Assembly: GCA_021772975.1 (NCBI GenBank)
Contig: JAJFKY010000001.1
Coordinates: 124,001-188,000, forward strand
DNA from: Gammaproteobacteria bacterium
GTDB taxonomy: Bacteria; Pseudomonadota; Gammaproteobacteria; Xanthomonadales; Wenzhouxiangellaceae
Direction: 5' to 3'
Length of the DNA: 64,000 nucleotides
Positions 8,487 through 17,688 of this stretch are shown here, one piece after another (the first letter of the stretch is position 1; the number at the start of each line of letters is the position of its first letter). A model generated the notes under the pieces. That model was not told where the DNA came from. It searched no databases and saw only the letters and a program-made list of their open reading frames with translations. A program made the position numbers and the translations under genes.

Positions 8487-9466
8487 ACTGACCTCAAATA
8501 ATTTATAAGCGTTGTTAGTTAATTATTATCAATAAATTACTCAGGTCACATTCTGTGACCTAGTGGTGCGCTGAATGATTTACAGCAATATGCCTGATGC
8601 GCGATATCGATACTTTTGATTGGGCCACTGGCGAATAATGATTTATTGTTTTAGCGGCCGGAACCTGCCATGGCATTACACCAAAAAGGCAGGCTGTTAT
8701 TTAAATTGCGGGATCAAACCTCCATGTTTATGCGTTTGCTGAACTGAAGTTGCGAAACATCAACAATATTGATGCGGTAAGGCGCTCTTAACCTTACGCC
8801 GCAATAAGCTCAGACAACGCCAGTATTGACGTAGGTCAGGAAGGGGAAAACAAGGAGTTTAGCCGCTTCCTTCGGCTTTTCTAATGCGCGGGCTTTAGCC
8901 GGACTGGTTAAAGCTCGTATTCCATTCGTAGTCTATGAAACCAGATCGAGAGTGCTTTTGCAACCGCTTCCGTCAAATATTTTCATTGCCCGGGGTTTTT
9001 ATTAAAATAGCGTTAGCATTTCAGCAATTTCTATTACCTTGGTAGTAGCCCTGTCAGCATAAGTTAACCGGAGTTTCACTTTCCTGAAATAATCTGCTGT
9101 TAAGCCATAGTCACCTGAAGCTCCTCAGCATAAAGTGACCAACCGCAAAGTCGATGCCTGACTGGCTCGCAGCACAAATCACGGACATACCCATCTGTCC
9201 GAATCAGCCCGATTCTATTCAGCCCCAGGTACGGACTGAGCACATCCTTGTGGCAGCGCAATGATTGATCCACCAAGCCGGTCTGAATGACAGCCTGATT
9301 CATCCGCACCTCAAACCGCTGCTGAAAACAGCCGCTCAATCCATCGGCCTGCGCCCGGTCGTCAGCCTGTCGCTTTGGCTTATGCTCCAGCAGCGACTAC
9401 AATATCGGTAGATTTTCCCACTTAGCAGCGAGGCAGTCCGGTTGCCTCATCATCAATAGGCTTCGC
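8487..9466. other. Intergenic region between flavoprotein and deaD
   Basis: About 980 bp without a convincing gene. It must hold the promoters of the divergent flavoprotein gene and deaD. A short hairpin is visible at about 8774-8802 (GCGGTAAGG ... CCTTACGCCGC), and the 8987-9030 stretch is AT-rich and promoter-like (TTATTAAAATAGCG). deaD genes often carry long regulated leaders; that this region serves as one is inference. The 79-residue minus-strand ORF at 9100-9339 has no recognisable features. Confidence 0.5.
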
Positions 9467-11179
9467 ATGTCTTCTGACAAAATCACTTTTGACCAGCTCG
9501 GGTTGGCGCCCGAACTGCTGGCGGTATTAAACGATCTCGGCTATGAATCACCTTCTCCGATCCAGGCCGCCACCATTCCCGACCTGCTGGCTGGCCACGA
9601 TGTGGTGGGCCAGGCACAGACCGGAACCGGCAAGACCGCCGCGTTTGCCTTGCCCCTGCTGACCCGACTCGACGTTACGCACATGTATCCGCAGATTCTG
9701 GTTCTGACACCCACCCGTGAACTGGCCATTCAGGTGGCTGAAGCTTTTCAGCGCTATGCCTCTGGAATTAAAGGGTTTCATGTCTTGCCCATTTATGGCG
9801 GCCAGGCCTATGGCAGCCAGTTACAGCAACTCAAACGCGGCCCACAGGTGATCGTCGGCACGCCGGGCCGGGTGATGGATCATATGCGACGTAAATCACT
9901 GCAATTGGGTCAACTATCCGCGCTGGTACTGGATGAAGCGGATGAAATGCTTAAAATGGGCTTTATCGACGATGTCGACTGGATTCTGGAGCAAACTCCA
10001 CAGTCACGCCAGACTGCCCTGTTCTCGGCCACCATGCCCGATGCCATCCGGCGGATTGCCCAAAAGCATCTGCGCGAGCCTAAAACCATCACCATTAAGG
10101 TCAAAACCACTACCGCGGAAACCATCAATCAGCGCTATTGGCTGGTACAGGGTGTGCACAAACTCGATGCCCTTACCCGCATCCTGGAAACCGAAACCTT
10201 CGACGCGATCCTGATTTTCGTCAGAACCCGTAACTCCACCGTTGAACTGGCGGAAAAGCTGCAAGCCCGCGGCTACGCGGCCAGTCCGCTGAATGGCGAT
10301 ATCGCTCAGGACCAGCGCGAAAAAACCGTCAATCGCCTCAAACAGGGTCAGCTGGATATCCTGGTCGCCACCGATGTTGCTGCCCGTGGCCTGGACGTCG
10401 ACCGCATCAGTCATGTGATCAACTTCGACATTCCTTATGACACCGAAGCCTATGTCCATCGCATCGGGCGGACCGGCCGCGCCGGACGCAGCGGTGAAGC
10501 AATATTGTTTGTTGCGCCCAGAGAACGGCGATTGCTGAGAGCTATCGAAAACGCTACCCGCAAACCCATCACGGTGATGGAGTTACCCAGCGCGGAAGTC
10601 GTTAACGACCAGCGCATCGCGCAGTTCAAGCAAAAAATCACTGACACGCTGGAGACAGGTCAGCTGGGTTTTTTCAGTAACCTGGTTGAGCAATATCATC
10701 AGGCAACCGAAACACCCTACCACGAGGTGGCTGCCGCGCTGGCCAAGCTGTTGCAGGGTGATACGCCGCTGTTGATCAAAGATTCACCCAGAGCTGCTAA
10801 ATCGTCCCAGCATGAAAAACGTGAACCTGGCGAGCGCAACAACCGCGGCAGATCCGGTAAACACCAGTATCAGGAAGCCACCGAACAAGGCATGGAACGC
10901 TATCAACTTGATGTCGGTCATGTGCATGGCGTTAAGCCTGGCAATATTGTTGGAGCAATCGCCAACGAAGCAGGCATCGACAGTAAGTATATCGGCCATA
11001 TAAAAATCCACGATGACTACAGTACGGTCGATCTTCCAGAGGACATGCCCAAAGAAATTTTCCAAATTCTAAGGAAAGCCCGGGTCGCGGGGCGCAAACT
11101 GGATCTATCGTTGCTGTCACCAGGCTCTAAACCCAAAGGTTCAAAGCCACGCAAAAAACCTAACAAACCGCGCCGTTGA
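9467..11179 (+). CDS. deaD: ATP-dependent DEAD-box RNA helicase DeaD/CsdA
   Basis: This 570-residue protein unwinds RNA and assists ribosome assembly and RNA decay, especially in the cold. The helicase motifs occur in order: Q motif (SPIQAATIP), Walker A (AQTGTGKTAAF), PTRELAIQV, GTPGRVMDH, DEAD (VLDEADEMLKMGF), SATMP, then ATDVAARGLDVDRI and HRIGRTGRAGR in the second RecA lobe. After about residue 435 come a charged linker and a C-terminal RNA-recognition fold (MERYQLDVGHVHGVKPGNIVGAIANEAGI) typical of DeaD/DbpA, then a basic tail (KPKGSKPRKKPNKPRR). The length is slightly below the E. coli protein. It is transcribed alone. Confidence 0.95.
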   Translation: MSSDKITFDQLGLAPELLAVLNDLGYESPSPIQAATIPDLLAGHDVVGQAQTGTGKTAAFALPLLTRLDVTHMYPQILVLTPTRELAIQVAEAFQRYASGIKGFHVLPIYGGQAYGSQLQQLKRGPQVIVGTPGRVMDHMRRKSLQLGQLSALVLDEADEMLKMGFIDDVDWILEQTPQSRQTALFSATMPDAIRRIAQKHLREPKTITIKVKTTTAETINQRYWLVQGVHKLDALTRILETETFDAILIFVRTRNSTVELAEKLQARGYAASPLNGDIAQDQREKTVNRLKQGQLDILVATDVAARGLDVDRISHVINFDIPYDTEAYVHRIGRTGRAGRSGEAILFVAPRERRLLRAIENATRKPITVMELPSAEVVNDQRIAQFKQKITDTLETGQLGFFSNLVEQYHQATETPYHEVAAALAKLLQGDTPLLIKDSPRAAKSSQHEKREPGERNNRGRSGKHQYQEATEQGMERYQLDVGHVHGVKPGNIVGAIANEAGIDSKYIGHIKIHDDYSTVDLPEDMPKEIFQILRKARVAGRKLDLSLLSPGSKPKGSKPRKKPNKPRR

Positions 11180-11331
11180 TCAGCACCGGTCTGGTTACCA
11201 TACAAGTGCCTGATTAAACTGTCGGCAACGCTCGACTGAACTCAGCAGCGTTCCTGTTTCACCGGCAACAGCGTAACCTGGCGCAGGTTATCGTTTATAG
11301 TGATAGCGATTGCCTGGGAAGCAACGCTGCA

Positions 11332-13404
11332 TTGAAGAATCCACCATCGATTTCAAGCTCACAGCATCTGTTTCGGCTGCGGCCGACGCTGACGGGCTTG
11401 ATCGTCAGTCTGTTGCTGATAACAGTCGGCGCAATCGGCAGCCTGGTTTACATGCGTACCTCAGCCTCCATCGGCGAGCTGATTGAACAGCAATTCGAGG
11501 CACACGTTGACGCCACCAGCAGTGCGGTAGATGCCATGCTGGCGCCAGCGGCACACGGCCTGTTTGAGTTGCAGAGTCTGGCGCAGCGAGAAGTACTGCC
11601 AGTCGATGAGCCAGACACTCTGTCAGTTTTCCTGCTGGAACGATTACGCGCCAACACTGATCTGGCCTGGGTTGGCTGGGCGGATACTGACGATCACTAT
11701 GTGGCCGCCAACCGGCGCCCAGGCAATCGTTTGATTACCTTTTTTGCCTCACCGCAAGTCAACGACAGCTTACCGGCACTGTATCAGGTAGCCGAGGATG
11801 GCGGTCGCTCGCCCATCTTTCCAGCCGGCGAGATTAATGTCGCCTACCGGCCCAGCGAACGACCCTGGTATCAACCGGCGCTGGCCGCGCAGGGGCTGTT
11901 GTGGCATAAACCCTATTCATTCGGGCTGGGCACTTATGGTATTACTGCCAGCATACCGACCTTTTCAGCAGACAAGCCCGCCCAGCCGAGCGGGGTGTTT
12001 ACCATTGATTTTTTTCTTGAAGATATCGTTGCTTTCCTAAAACAGGTTGAACTGGGCGACACCGGCCGGGTGATACTGCTGACGCCTGACGGCACCCAGA
12101 TTGGCGGATCAGCTCAAAATTCCACCTTACACGAGCTGGTCGCGCATGCCGCGCATGCCTGGTTGCAGGACCGCACGCTACCTGCCCTTAACCACCACAG
12201 CCTTACTTATCAGGATATTCAATACCGCGTTGCTCTGGAACCTCTGCAGCAAGCACATAATCCGCCCTGGCTGATCGTTATTGCCGTGCCGGAAACAGAA
12301 CTGACCGGCGTCTTATTCGACAATGCAGTGCTGACCCTGCTGGCGGCGCTGACCGCCTTAGGCATTGCACTGTTGCTGGCCAGCCTGTTATCCCGGCGGA
12401 TCGCGGAGCCGATTCGTCAGATGAGTGATGATCTTGGCGCAGTCGGCAGATTTGAATTGAGCGAAACCCCTGCCCCCGACTCATATATCCGCGAAGTTGC
12501 GATACTCGGTGACTCGATTGATCGAATGAAACGCGGGTTACGATCTTTTGGCCGTTATATTCCCGGCGATGTCGTCAAGCGGCTGCTGGCCCAGGGCAAA
12601 GAGGCACAGTTGGGCGGTGAAATGCGCCAGCTCACCATCCACTTTTCAGATATCGCCGGCTTTACCAGCGTCGCTGAACACTTAACCCCATTACAGACTG
12701 TTGACGAATTGGCCGATTATTTTGAATTAATGACCGAGACGATAAGCAACCGTGACGGCACCGTGGATAAATTTATGGGCGACGGCATTCTGGCTTTTTT
12801 TAATGCACCACACTCCGTCCCCGAGCATCCCGCCCAGGCTTGTCATGCGGCTTTAGAAGCACAACAACGGCTGACCGACCTGCGCCGCCTGCATAAAACT
12901 GAAGGCAGACCGGAACTTTCCGCTCGCATCGGGTTGGCGATGGGTGAAGTGCTGGTCGGCAATATCGGTACACATGAGCGTTTTGCTTATACCGTGGTGG
13001 GTGACACCGTCAATCTGGCTGCCCGGCTGGAATCACTCAATAAATACTACGGCACCTCAATATTAGCCACCGATAAACTCCGCCATGCTACCGGTGATTT
13101 GTTTGCCTGGCGGCATCTGGATCGCGCTCGTGTAGTTGGCCGTATTGGTGTTACTGATATTTACGAATTAGTAGCAAAAAGCCATACACTCAGCGAGCAA
13201 CAGTTTAAAGCACAGCAGCACTATGAAACAGCTATCCAGCAATATATTGCTGGTGATTTTAAATGCGCCCTTACTGGCTTTAAACTTTCACTAGCGATTT
13301 GCCCTAATGATCTGGCAGCCAGACAATTGCTGTCACGATGCAGTGAGTTACTGCAAAAGCCCCCCTCAAAATGGACAGGTGTTTACGAGCACCAGCATAA
13401 ATAG
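11332..13404 (+). CDS. Membrane-bound class III adenylate/guanylate cyclase with periplasmic sensor
   Basis: This 690-residue protein probably makes cAMP or cGMP in response to an external signal. A first transmembrane helix (LTGLIVSLLLITVGAIGSLVYM, residues about 20-42) precedes a Cache-like extracytoplasmic domain. A second helix follows (AVLTLLAALTALGIALLLASLL, about 328-350), then a HAMP-like linker and the class III cyclase domain (LTIHFSDIAGFTSVAEHL, VDKFMGDGILAFFNAP, YTVVGDTVNLAARLES), in which both metal-binding aspartates are present. The C-terminal 60 residues look helical and TPR-like. The start is a TTG at 11332 behind a weak GGGAAG site; no ATG lies before the first helix. Substrate choice (ATP or GTP) cannot be decided by eye. 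Confidence 0.9.
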   Translation: MKNPPSISSSQHLFRLRPTLTGLIVSLLLITVGAIGSLVYMRTSASIGELIEQQFEAHVDATSSAVDAMLAPAAHGLFELQSLAQREVLPVDEPDTLSVFLLERLRANTDLAWVGWADTDDHYVAANRRPGNRLITFFASPQVNDSLPALYQVAEDGGRSPIFPAGEINVAYRPSERPWYQPALAAQGLLWHKPYSFGLGTYGITASIPTFSADKPAQPSGVFTIDFFLEDIVAFLKQVELGDTGRVILLTPDGTQIGGSAQNSTLHELVAHAAHAWLQDRTLPALNHHSLTYQDIQYRVALEPLQQAHNPPWLIVIAVPETELTGVLFDNAVLTLLAALTALGIALLLASLLSRRIAEPIRQMSDDLGAVGRFELSETPAPDSYIREVAILGDSIDRMKRGLRSFGRYIPGDVVKRLLAQGKEAQLGGEMRQLTIHFSDIAGFTSVAEHLTPLQTVDELADYFELMTETISNRDGTVDKFMGDGILAFFNAPHSVPEHPAQACHAALEAQQRLTDLRRLHKTEGRPELSARIGLAMGEVLVGNIGTHERFAYTVVGDTVNLAARLESLNKYYGTSILATDKLRHATGDLFAWRHLDRARVVGRIGVTDIYELVAKSHTLSEQQFKAQQHYETAIQQYIAGDFKCALTGFKLSLAICPNDLAARQLLSRCSELLQKPPSKWTGVYEHQHK

Positions 13405-13435
13405 ACAGGTCAGCTTTATGACACTACAGTGCTGG

Positions 13436-13984
13436 TTACTCCATGGTAATTTCTTCTGCCAATACCCGTAAGGTGTCATACTTCCCGATAACCGCAATGG
13501 CTTTATTGATTCCAGATTTTAGCTGTTCATGCTGCTGTAACTGCGTCAGCAATGAATCCACATACACCGTAAAGTCATCACCCTTATCAGCACCGAACGT
13601 AAAACCGGCGTCACGAGAAGCCAGCACTATCTGCTTGATGATCAAGCGAACGCCTTCCAGCTTATCCTCCAGATGCTTTTGCACGCCAAGTACCGCAATT
13701 TGGGCAGCACTCACTGTACGCAGCGATCTTTGCATGCTGGACTTTCTTTTGGACACTCTTTGACCGGGCTCGGTATTTTCAACCAATGTTTGCGCACGCA
13801 GTCCGGCTATTTCAGCAGCTTCGGAAAAATGATACTTTTCCAGTATAGCTTCAACCTCTATCAACCAATTATTCCACGCCTTCACAGCCGAGTAATCATT
13901 GCCCTCAAAACGGCTTACCATTGCCCCAACCTTGAGCAATTGCGATTTTAACTCCAAACAGGGATTAATGATGGTCTTGTTCAT
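13436..13984 (-). CDS. Hypothetical protein, third gene of DUF2589 operon
   Basis: This 182-residue protein is not recognised. It is predicted to be mostly alpha-helical, with long amphipathic stretches rich in Leu, Lys and Gln (about residues 40-75 and 90-125), and has no signal peptide or transmembrane segment. It begins 2 bp after the stop of the 228-residue gene and almost certainly shares its transcript with that gene and the DUF2589 gene upstream. It ends convergently with the cyclase. Its function is unknown; a structural or assembly role beside the DUF2589 protein is only a guess. Confidence 0.75.
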   Translation of the reverse strand: MNKTIINPCLELKSQLLKVGAMVSRFEGNDYSAVKAWNNWLIEVEAILEKYHFSEAAEIAGLRAQTLVENTEPGQRVSKRKSSMQRSLRTVSAAQIAVLGVQKHLEDKLEGVRLIIKQIVLASRDAGFTFGADKGDDFTVYVDSLLTQLQQHEQLKSGINKAIAVIGKYDTLRVLAEEITME

Positions 13985-13986
13985 GG

Positions 13987-14673
13987 CTATTCCGGCAGCA
14001 GCCTGGCTCTTTCATCGCCATTTGCATCAACATTCGAATGCCATTCCATGCCTTCCTCGTTCAGTTTAATTTTTATCTGGATCATATTTTGCGGGTTGAT
14101 TTCTCTAAGCTTTGCTGCCTCAACAACCACGCTAGTGTCTACCAGGTTTATTGGTTTAACAGGTTCCTGCACATGCTTGCCAAGTTTCGCAACCAACTGC
14201 TCAACAACCAACGGCCTGGTTTTAATGCCATTATCCTTGGCCACTGCTGCAAGATTTTTAGCTGCGGATTCGCCATACCTGTTTAAAGCCTGATTCTTAC
14301 TCATACCCGCCTGTAAATTTGTCACCAGCGCAGAGGATTCGGCAGCTATCATGCTTTGCAGTTTAATCGATACACCGCGGTTGAACGGTTGGTTTGCTGC
14401 AGACTCTTTCAGTAACTGGTACGTTTTTTGGTTGAATTTCTGCTTATTGACTGGCTCATAACTTTGCGCTGGCTTGGGCACCAAACCATCGATGGCAATC
14501 GGAATGGTCAACTCGATTTCCGGCGTTCGAAACCTTGGCGTTGAAAATGTTTTCAGCAGTTCATCCTGCGCATAGATTTTGGCAATTTGAGCCGCCGTAT
14601 GATCAGCATCAGCCCGCGATTGAGTAATTTGCGACACGATAGATGCGATATAGGTATGGAGTGAAATTGACAT
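13987..14673 (-). CDS. Hypothetical protein, second gene of DUF2589 operon
   Basis: This 228-residue protein has no recognised domain. The N-terminal third (MSISLHTYIASIVSQITQSRADADHTAA) is an amphipathic helix of the kind that often begins DUF2589-associated proteins. The middle is Ala/Lys-rich and helical (residues about 105-165). The C-terminus contains a beta-like segment (NMIQIKIKLNEEGMEWHSN). It has no signal peptide. It sits 63 bp downstream of the DUF2589 gene, with a 10-bp intercistronic stem in that gap, and 2 bp upstream of the next gene. Confidence 0.75.
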   Translation of the reverse strand: MSISLHTYIASIVSQITQSRADADHTAAQIAKIYAQDELLKTFSTPRFRTPEIELTIPIAIDGLVPKPAQSYEPVNKQKFNQKTYQLLKESAANQPFNRGVSIKLQSMIAAESSALVTNLQAGMSKNQALNRYGESAAKNLAAVAKDNGIKTRPLVVEQLVAKLGKHVQEPVKPINLVDTSVVVEAAKLREINPQNMIQIKIKLNEEGMEWHSNVDANGDERARLLPE

Positions 14674-14695
14674 TATGATAAATCCTTTCCTGACT

Positions 14696-14720
14696 GTCCC
14701 GGCCTGTTAAAGGCCGGGAC
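14696..14720 (-). promoter_or_regulatory. Intercistronic hairpin within the DUF2589 operon
   Basis: A 10-bp GC-rich stem (GTCCCGGCCT/AGGCCGGGAC, 5-nt loop) lies between the DUF2589 stop and the next start on the minus strand. There is no U-tract after it, so it more likely acts in mRNA processing, stability or partial attenuation than as a full terminator. This would let the first gene be expressed above the downstream pair. Confidence 0.5.
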
Positions 14721-14736
14721 TCAATGATTAAACGAC

Positions 14737-15390
14737 CTATTCTGTTTCTTCTGTAGGTTGCTGGACTTCTGAGATTGAATCTTCCAGTATGCCCAAGACC
14801 CTGTCCAAACCAGCGGGAATCTCATCCTGAACGGCATGAACTTTGACATCCAGCGAGTACGTTCTATTCACTTGGCTACCGGAAACCGTTGACTTACGTT
14901 TTGAGTAATAGGCAGAAAGCCGCGCACTGCCCCAACCCCAACCTGCTTTAGCACTAATGCTGCCGCCATAAGCTTCGGCTGTTGTATTGCGTTCGTATAC
15001 TGCACTGGTGATTTTTGCATTAAATTGGATGGTTACATCCTCAACGCGCAAATAGGGTATTGGAGCAATCGCAAGAGTCGGTATATGCAGCTCATAAGTC
15101 AATATTTCTTCTGAACCCTCTACATCCTGATCATAATTCGGATTCGTTTTATCATAGGCAAACACTACGGTCTTTGCTTTGCCGGGCTTAGTAGTGGCAG
15201 GTGTTGCGGGATTCGTTCCAGTCGCAGGAACCTCAGGAGTCACCACATCAGGCTCAAACCCAATTGTTTTGATAAAATTGATGGTCGCCATGGCTGATTT
15301 AGCCTGCGCTTCCACAACCGCATTTAATGGTCCGCCTATCATTGCGGAAAAATCAATGCTCGATAATTCTTGTCCGTGATCTAAATTCAT
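14737..15390 (-). CDS. DUF2589 domain-containing protein
   Basis: This 217-residue protein matches the DUF2589 family. It has an N-terminal helix with a conserved LSSIDFSAMIGGPLNAVVEAQAKSA-type segment, then a core of beta-strands (YELHIPTLAIAPIPYLRVEDVTIQFN), a Gly/Tyr-rich loop (GWGWGSARLSAYYSKRKST) and the family-typical end (YSLDVKVHAVQDEIPAGLDRVLGILEDSI). There is a low-complexity Pro/Thr linker around residues 52-68. No function is established for the family. It lacks a signal peptide. It heads a three-gene minus-strand operon; 253 bp of AT-rich DNA separate it from the chitosanase gene upstream. Confidence 0.82.
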   Translation of the reverse strand: MNLDHGQELSSIDFSAMIGGPLNAVVEAQAKSAMATINFIKTIGFEPDVVTPEVPATGTNPATPATTKPGKAKTVVFAYDKTNPNYDQDVEGSEEILTYELHIPTLAIAPIPYLRVEDVTIQFNAKITSAVYERNTTAEAYGGSISAKAGWGWGSARLSAYYSKRKSTVSGSQVNRTYSLDVKVHAVQDEIPAGLDRVLGILEDSISEVQQPTEETE

Positions 15391-15643
15391 GTTTACATTC
15401 CGTCTTAATACCTACTCTATTTACCATTTGGCTTTTCGGCTACCGCCAACTGTTATCAACCATCTGGATTAAAACGGAGACACAAGACAACTACATCCCT
15501 TACCCCAATAACCCTTGATTCGAAAACAACGTGCAATTAGGTAAAAATATGCATAGTAAATAATTTTATTTACTGAGTATTTTTACTTTGCATTTGTAGA
15601 GGCGACGGCTCAAGAGCAAAGGCAACACCAAAAGCATATATAT
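15391..15643. other. AT-rich intergenic stretch upstream of DUF2589 operon
   Basis: This region is markedly more AT-rich than its surroundings, with AT tracts such as TAAATAATTTTATTTA at about 15559-15574. It presumably carries the promoter of the minus-strand DUF2589 operon and the 3' end of the chitosanase transcript. No gene was seen. Confidence 0.4.
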
Positions 15644-16579
15644 TTATATTAACTTCATTGCTGAAAATTCCTCATTTCCCGCACCACCAGTGGCTGGCAA
15701 GCCATTAGCTTGTTGATAAGCAATTACCGCCTTGCGTGACTCATTGCCATAAATACCATCGGCATCCATTTTATGCCCGCGGCCTGACAATGCCAGTTGC
15801 AATAACCTGACATCCTGACCACGCTGCAGCGGCCTTTCCACAGCCAAAGTACGTGATCCAACTGGGGGTCCCGAATAGACGCCTTTTGGCGTTGCCGAGA
15901 GTGTGTCCAGGTTAATTTCATGCCCACGCACCACTATCGGCAGTTGCAACGCCCATTCCTTGGAGCTGATCAGTTGTTGAAAAACATTCATCCGGTAGGT
16001 GGTTTTCCTGAGGATGCGGCGGCTCTGGTTGGCCAGCCATTGTCGCCGCTGCTTTACGTATTCACTCAACCATTGCTGTTCATCAACATCACCTGGATAT
16101 CCGACTACGTTTATGGTACGCCGCCGGATCAACTGCCAGGAACCATGTACGATACTGTCGTAGACAATACATAAACCCAATGGCATAGAAATACCCAGCG
16201 AGTTTGCTGAACGCACTGCCCGCTGCCAGTAGTCCTGATCAAAAAATTCATCCTGAGTATCACGCATCACCGGATCATCGGCACAGGCGCGTAACAGGTT
16301 ATGCAGGTGCCAGTCGCCATTAACGGTCGGATTTTTATTGTCGAGATCACCCTGAAACGGAGCCAGCATGTCAGCGAATACTGCGCCACAGTTAGCCCTA
16401 TATTGGCGAACCAGCTTGCCTAAACCACCTGACTGCAGGGTAGTCTGGGAGCGGCCATAGGTGAGCTGGCCAGTATCTCCGGCCAATAGCGTAACGGCAC
16501 TGTAATCACCTAGCACATGGTCCGTTTCAAAAATATTGACGATGGCTTGTGCGGTTTGCACCTGTGTTGATGTGATCAT
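15644..16579 (-). CDS. GH46-type chitosanase with C-terminal peptidoglycan-binding domain
   Basis: The start at 16579 (MITSTQVQTAQAIVNIFE) is preferred over the tracked 16606 because AAGGGG lies 7 bp upstream, giving 311 residues. The N-terminal part matches the GH46 chitosanase-like fold: FETDHVLGDYSAVTLLAGDTGQLTYGRSQTTL, where Glu near residue 18 fits the general acid and an Asp near residue 35 the general base. The C-terminal 60 residues form a PG_binding_1 repeat (LQRGQDVRLLQLALSGRGHKMDADGIYGNESRKAVIAYQQANGLP). No signal peptide is visible, so export would need a non-classical route or lysis. It may act on chitosan or a cell-wall glycan. Its neighbours are the DUF2589 operon and a MITE. 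Confidence 0.8.
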   Translation of the reverse strand: MITSTQVQTAQAIVNIFETDHVLGDYSAVTLLAGDTGQLTYGRSQTTLQSGGLGKLVRQYRANCGAVFADMLAPFQGDLDNKNPTVNGDWHLHNLLRACADDPVMRDTQDEFFDQDYWQRAVRSANSLGISMPLGLCIVYDSIVHGSWQLIRRRTINVVGYPGDVDEQQWLSEYVKQRRQWLANQSRRILRKTTYRMNVFQQLISSKEWALQLPIVVRGHEINLDTLSATPKGVYSGPPVGSRTLAVERPLQRGQDVRLLQLALSGRGHKMDADGIYGNESRKAVIAYQQANGLPATGGAGNEEFSAMKLI

Positions 16580-16703
16580 GGAATGCCCCTTGTTTGGTTC
16601 CGCCAATTCGGGAAATTACGCTTTGCACAGCAGGCGCGATTATCCGCACTTGATGCTGAACCCCTGATCTTTAGGCGACGCTGGAGCTGTTTTTACGACT
16701 TAG

Positions 16704-16801
16704 GGAACCTCTGATTGAATCTGCCATGAACCGCGTTACTGATAGAAACCGTCCAAAACAAGGACTCGCTCGCGATCATGTCAAATCCAATCAGAGGTTC
16801 C
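16704..16801. mobile_element. MITE-like element copy 1 (98 bp)
   Basis: The element starts GGAACCTCTGATT and ends with the reverse complement, with imperfect similarity continuing to about 26 bp, and is bounded by a TTAG duplication on both sides (16700-16703 and 16802-16805). It is too short to encode a transposase. The same ends occur in the 311-bp copy at 43575. A 4-bp duplication of this kind fits mobilisation by an IS5-type transposase (inference). Confidence 0.75.
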
Positions 16802-16805
16802 TTAG

Positions 16806-17523
16806 ATCGTCATATTGCATGGATAAATACACCAAGGGATGTGCCTCCAGTTGCGTGATGGCAACGCTATTTGTCTGAATACAGCGACCTGTCGGTTTTG
16901 AAAATTTGCTTGGTGACCATGTCAAAATTCAATTTAGCCACACTTGCATTAATCGCCACATCAGGCGCACAATGGGGATAGGGAATGCGGTGTCCCGCCT
17001 GTGGGAAAGGTTGGATACCCGGTTGACTATCACGCTGGCATGAGTCCATGCGTTCAGCTACTGCATCAGCCGTAATGGCCACTAGAGCCAGCGGCGTTTG
17101 AAATGCTTATGGAGCTGATCGCAGCCGTTACCGGCGGGCAATGCGCATCAGTGATAGTTGTTTACTAAATGCTGCACCAGCACGCGGCCGATGCTGCGAT
17201 GAAAGCGGCACTACATAATAAAACGTTGTTAAATCAACGGCATAATGGCTAGGGAGGTTCTTTTGAATACGCTATTACCAACGCAAAATGCTCTGCAATG
17301 CGGCATGTTCTGCGGTGCCTTTACCAGACCCAATACGATGACTGTCAGCGGCCGATGGCGACTTAAGCCAGCACACCTGTTGAGCATGCCTGTTTAGGCG
17401 AACGCTGATGTTTTACCCGGGATGGACCCCGTGCGTTACCCACCATGCAGACCCATGGACCATGCATCCGGTATGCACTGCCGATCCGATCCTGGTTCAA
17501 CCAGGCGTACGCACTGAATCACC
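16806..17523. other. Intergenic region upstream of the copper/quinone oxidase cluster
   Basis: About 700 bp with no convincing gene. The 71-residue minus-strand frame at 16867-17082 is rich in Pro, His and Cys but matches nothing I recognise, and may be a decayed gene. The promoter of the downstream cluster probably lies here. A small hairpin (CCTGG TTCAA CCAGG) is at about 17491-17505. Confidence 0.4.
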
Positions 17524-17688
17524 ATGAAGCTATTTACCATCAAAGCGTGCAGCACGCTATGGCCAATGGACTGCGGGGAAGCTGTTTCCGCATGCCTGCC
17601 GTGCACTGCCTGCATTTATTGTCACCCCCACTTCACATCCATTCGCGGCAAAGGAGCTTGCTATGGCCAAGACAACATCCAAATCTAA
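17524..17688 (+). CDS. Possible small cysteine-rich peptide overlapping the tyrosinase start
   Basis: A 54-codon ORF, too short for the supplied track, starts MKLFTIKACS and contains seven cysteines, including the dense segment CLPCTACIYCHPH. It ends 26 bp inside the tyrosinase gene in another frame. Cys/His clusters of this type can bind metals such as copper, which would suit the neighbouring copper enzymes. No clear Shine-Dalgarno site precedes the ATG, and GC-rich DNA can give Cys-rich frames by chance, so this is a weak call. Confidence 0.3.
   Translation: MKLFTIKACSTLWPMDCGEAVSACLPCTACIYCHPHFTSIRGKGACYGQDNIQI

Noticed and set aside
9100-9339. 79-residue minus-strand ORF between flavoprotein and deaD
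   Set aside because: No domain, no ribosome site and no neighbour on the same strand; probably chance.
16867-17082. 71-residue minus-strand ORF upstream of the copper cluster
   Set aside because: A Pro/His-rich segment faintly recalls PAAR-like proteins, but there is not enough similarity or context to call it.
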